Assembly: GCA_013205645.1 (NCBI GenBank)
Contig: JABMMH010000286.1
Coordinates: 1-6,388 of the forward strand
Direction: 5' to 3'
Origin: Polaromonas sp.
Lineage (GTDB): Bacteria; Pseudomonadota; Gammaproteobacteria; Burkholderiales; Burkholderiaceae_C
Length of the DNA stretch: 6,388 nucleotides
Within the stretch, counting starts at the first letter, position 1. Each line of letters opens with the position of its first letter. The notes below the pieces were generated by a model. That model was not told the DNA's origin. It did no database searches and saw only the letters and a list, made by a program, of their open reading frames with translations. Shown piece by piece: positions 5,713-6,388 of this stretch. The translations under genes and the position numbers were made by a program.

Positions 5713-5955
5713 CGTGCTGAGTTCTACGCATGGGCCAAGACTCACCACAATGCACAGTTGCAGGAGGCTATCGGCAAGCAGATGCGAAGCTCCGATGTCT
5801 CGGGTTACAAGGCATTGGCTGATCGTTGGATGGCTTCAACGCGACCATCGATGACTGCACTCAAGGCCGCTGGGATTCCCATCCGTGGCTCTGACTGTTT
5901 CATTAAGGGCCAGTGGATGAGTCCTAGTGCTGCGGCACGGGCTGGTTTCATCTGA
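5710..5955 (+). pseudogene. 5'-truncated reading frame of unknown function
   Basis: The plus-strand frame from about 5710 to the TGA at 5953-5955 encodes about 81 residues, beginning DRAEFYAWAKTHHNAQLQ and ending with SPSAAARAGFI. I do not recognise the family. It looks like real protein: a mixed charged/hydrophobic helical N-terminus, then ALADRWMASTRPSMTALKAA and a Gly/Trp-containing segment (PIRGSDCFIKGQWMSP). No start codon with a ribosome binding site precedes it; upstream lies the oppositely oriented IS remnant. The TTG at 5758 is mid-domain and has only CAGGAG after it, not before. The gene therefore probably lost its 5' end at the IS junction. A complete terminator follows the stop closely, as for a genuine gene end. 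A phage or island origin is suggested only by its neighbours. Confidence 0.5.
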
Positions 5956-5966
5956 ACCTGAAATAA

Positions 5967-5993
5967 GAAAAGCCCCGCGAAGGGGCCTTCTTT
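5967..5993. terminator. bidirectional Rho-independent terminator between convergent genes
   Basis: GCCCC (5972-5976) pairs with GGGGC (5982-5986) around the loop GCGAA. Towards the plus side it is followed by CTTCTTTC. On the minus strand the hairpin is followed by TTTTCTTATTT, a better T-tract. It closes the truncated plus-strand frame (stop at 5955) and the convergent 56-codon minus-strand ORF (stop at 6010). Confidence 0.7.
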
Positions 5994-6009
5994 CGATGTC
6001 TCTTCAGAG

Positions 6010-6180
6010 TTATTGAGGGGACATCCGAAGAGGTGACGCTACAACGTGCAGACCGAGACCGAAATATTCGGAGCCTTGTCGGCCATGTGACCATAGTTCG
6101 AAGTCAAGCAAAGACCTATTGGGTGCATCGAGTTCAATGAAGATATCGAGGTGGATCTGGGTGAGGATGAAATTGGCCAT
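6010..6180 (-). CDS. 56-residue hypothetical protein
   Basis: This small ORF starts with ATG at 6180 and ends with TAA at 6010-6012. It reads MANFILTQIHLDIFIELDAP, then a LLDFELWSHG segment, and ends GLHVVASPLRMSPQ. I recognise no family. Support for it being real: AAAGG lies about six bases before the ATG (CAAAGGTCGCA-ATG), it has a terminator with a good minus-strand T-tract 17-40 bases beyond its stop, and the gap upstream could hold a promoter (TTGTCT, 17 bases, TACGGT on the minus strand, a weak match). No signal peptide or clear membrane helix is seen, and the first 30 residues alternate hydrophobic and acidic residues as in beta strands. It could instead be a decayed fragment of a longer island gene. 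Confidence 0.4.
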   Translation of the reverse strand: MANFILTQIHLDIFIELDAPNRSLLDFELWSHGRQGSEYFGLGLHVVASPLRMSPQ

Positions 6181-6302
6181 TGCGACCTTTGGTTAGTTAA
6201 AACTCAACCTTGAACCGTAGTCCACCACTAAACAAGAGACAAGTTGTAAGCTGTTGCCAATGGGGTGAATGTAGGGGGTGAAACTCAAACCCCAGAAAGC
6301 AA
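6181..6302. other. short gap without a gene between the small ORF and the tRNA terminator
   Basis: It appears less GC-rich than the core genes to the left (by eye, not computed). It would hold the leader and promoter of the 56-codon minus-strand ORF. A G-rich/C-rich pair near 6270-6292 could form a four-base stem with a long loop, too weak to call. No RNA gene was recognised. Confidence 0.4.
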
Positions 6303-6337
6303 AAAGCCCTTATAAATCAATGACTTATAAGGGCTTT
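6303..6337 (-). terminator. Rho-independent terminator of the tRNA-Asp transcript
   Basis: A perfect 13-base inverted repeat: AAAGCCCTTATAA (6303-6315) and TTATAAGGGCTTT (6325-6337), with a nine-base loop. On the minus strand it is followed by a T-tract (GGGCTTTTTGC), and it starts six bases after the CCA end of the tRNA. It is symmetrical enough to stop transcription from the plus side less efficiently. Confidence 0.85.
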
Positions 6338-6343
6338 GCATAC

Positions 6344-6388
6344 TGGCGGAGCGGACGGGACTCGAACCCGCGACCCCCGGCGTGACAG
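6344..6388 (-). tRNA. tRNA-Asp (anticodon GUC), 3' portion only
   Basis: The minus-strand sequence contains the anticodon loop CTGTCAC with GUC at positions 34-36, the 3' half of the anticodon stem GCCGG, a variable loop, the T arm GCGGG-TTCGAGT-CCCGT, the acceptor strand CCGCTCC, discriminator G73 and an encoded CCA. It matches bacterial tRNA-Asp. The window starts exactly at the first base of the anticodon loop, so about 32 bases (5' acceptor, D arm, 5' anticodon stem) lie beyond the right edge. Its 3' end faces the mobile-DNA scar, the usual orientation for elements integrated at a tRNA 3' end. Confidence 0.95.

Noticed and set aside
1..6388. CRISPR array, riboswitch or a complete novel defence system
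   Set aside because: No regularly spaced repeats, no conserved aptamer pattern and no intact multi-gene accessory cluster were seen. The accessory part consists of fragments.

Overview
The window looks like a piece of a betaproteobacterial chromosome, most likely from the Comamonadaceae (Rhodoferax/Polaromonas-like). This rests on the gene content, the protein flavour (WaaA, phosphomannomutase, Ogt, EamA exporter, a secreted DsrE-like protein), the fairly GC-rich coding sequence and the encoded CCA of the tRNA. The genus is an inference, not something the sequence proves.

Left part (1-4203), ordinary core genes. On the minus strand a phosphomannomutase/phosphoglucomutase gene (1198-2583) is followed after 47 bases by waaA (Kdo transferase), which runs off the left edge. 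Together they serve sugar-phosphate supply and the lipid A-Kdo step of lipopolysaccharide synthesis. Divergently on the plus strand lies ogt (O6-methylguanine-DNA methyltransferase). Its TGA overlaps the TTG start of an EamA-family inner-membrane exporter, so the two are probably translationally coupled.

Middle (4204-5064). A 359-base stretch without a convincing gene holds only a five-codon ORF with a very good ribosome binding site, directly followed by a small hairpin. Then comes a minus-strand gene for an exported DsrE-family protein with its own recognisable promoter.

Right part (5070-6388), a scar of mobile DNA beside a tRNA gene. Reading on the minus strand from the tRNA side, there is the 3' half of tRNA-Asp (GUC), its terminator and a 56-codon ORF with a good ribosome binding site. 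Next comes a bidirectional terminator shared with a convergent, 5'-truncated plus-strand reading frame. After that come the last codons of an IS21-type istB and the repeated terminal sequence of that element, then a fragment of a phage antirepressor/DinD-like protein. This fragment is fused in frame to the last about 22 residues of a HigB/RelE-type toxin, which overlaps an antitoxin gene that has lost part of its helix-turn-helix and its C-terminus. The pieces are all fragments joined end to end, as expected of a decayed prophage or genomic island integrated next to tRNA-Asp. No intact novel system is visible. The most interesting items are the rearranged toxin-antitoxin remnant, the unrecognised small ORF near the tRNA, and the mini-ORF with hairpin at 4326-4372.
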